From Balneolaceae bacterium (GTDB lineage: Bacteria; Bacteroidota; Rhodothermia; Balneolales; Balneolaceae), in assembly GCA_020832285.1 (NCBI GenBank), contig JAFIFB010000007.1, positions 1 to 64,000 on the forward strand: a DNA stretch of 64,000 nucleotides. Reading direction: 5' to 3'. The notes below the pieces were generated by a model. It was not told the DNA's origin, searched no databases, and worked only from the letters and a program-made list of their open reading frames with translations. Both the position numbers and the translations under genes were made by a program. Below, in pieces: positions 63,947-64,000 of the stretch (positions are counted from its first letter, which is position 1; each line of letters starts with the position of its first letter).

Positions 63947-64000
63947 TCTGGCTTTTAAACTGATTTTCAGGTTAATCTATTCTTTTCGTTTTTTTAATGG

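Overview
The window looks like a chromosomal stretch from a marine or halophilic member of the Bacteroidota/Balneolota group. The grounds are a SusC/SusD pair, many proteins exported by the Tat system or as lipoproteins, mostly weak Shine-Dalgarno sites, and conserved housekeeping genes of that type. The phylum is inferred from gene content only; no rRNA or tRNA gene was seen.

Region 1 (about 1-33 kb) is a carbohydrate-utilisation locus. After the tail of an ISL3-like transposase come a lipoprotein amidohydrolase, a DUF4832-type glycosidase-like protein, an esterase and the susC/susD pair. A long minus-strand series then runs from about 33 kb down to 11 kb. It holds four of the five Tat-exported Gfo/Idh/MocA proteins of the GH109 (NAD-dependent glycosidase) type; the fifth diverges from susC on the plus strand. 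It also holds three alpha/beta-hydrolase esterases, two Tat amidohydrolases, a GMC oxidoreductase, a xylose-isomerase-like TIM-barrel protein, a lipoprotein resembling an alpha/alpha-toroid enzyme, an Nramp-related permease, a Tat-tagged NagA and NagB. LacI-type palindromes (AACCGGTT core) lie upstream of susC and of one internal gene.

Region 2 (33.4-41.9 kb, plus strand) reads as an operon for galactosamine/tagatose phosphates: AgaS, GatZ/KbaZ, a PfkB kinase, a truncated class II aldolase-like ORF, a hexapeptide acetyltransferase, a DMT permease, a cytosolic amidohydrolase paralogous to the first gene of the window, and a sodium/solute symporter. It closes with a strong terminator, and a DeoR-family regulator follows on the other strand. 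The two regions together suggest uptake and oxidative or NAD-assisted cleavage of an esterified, amino-sugar-containing glycan, with GlcN-6-P and GalN-6-P routes into glycolysis.

Region 3 (43-57 kb) is mainly housekeeping: groEL/groES, rsmA (ksgA), lepB and lepA. It also has an M14 carboxypeptidase, a DUF4382 lipoprotein, and an S8 protease beside a gene that resembles only its propeptide. Two strongly folded intergenic elements lie at 52.46-52.86 kb.

Region 4 (57.5-64 kb) is a histidine operon: a 24-codon leader with ten His codons, then hisG, hisD, hisC, hisB, hisH and hisA; any hisF lies beyond the window. Heptanucleotide tandem arrays flank hisD. HisB carries a shortened N-terminal domain that appears to have lost phosphatase residues.
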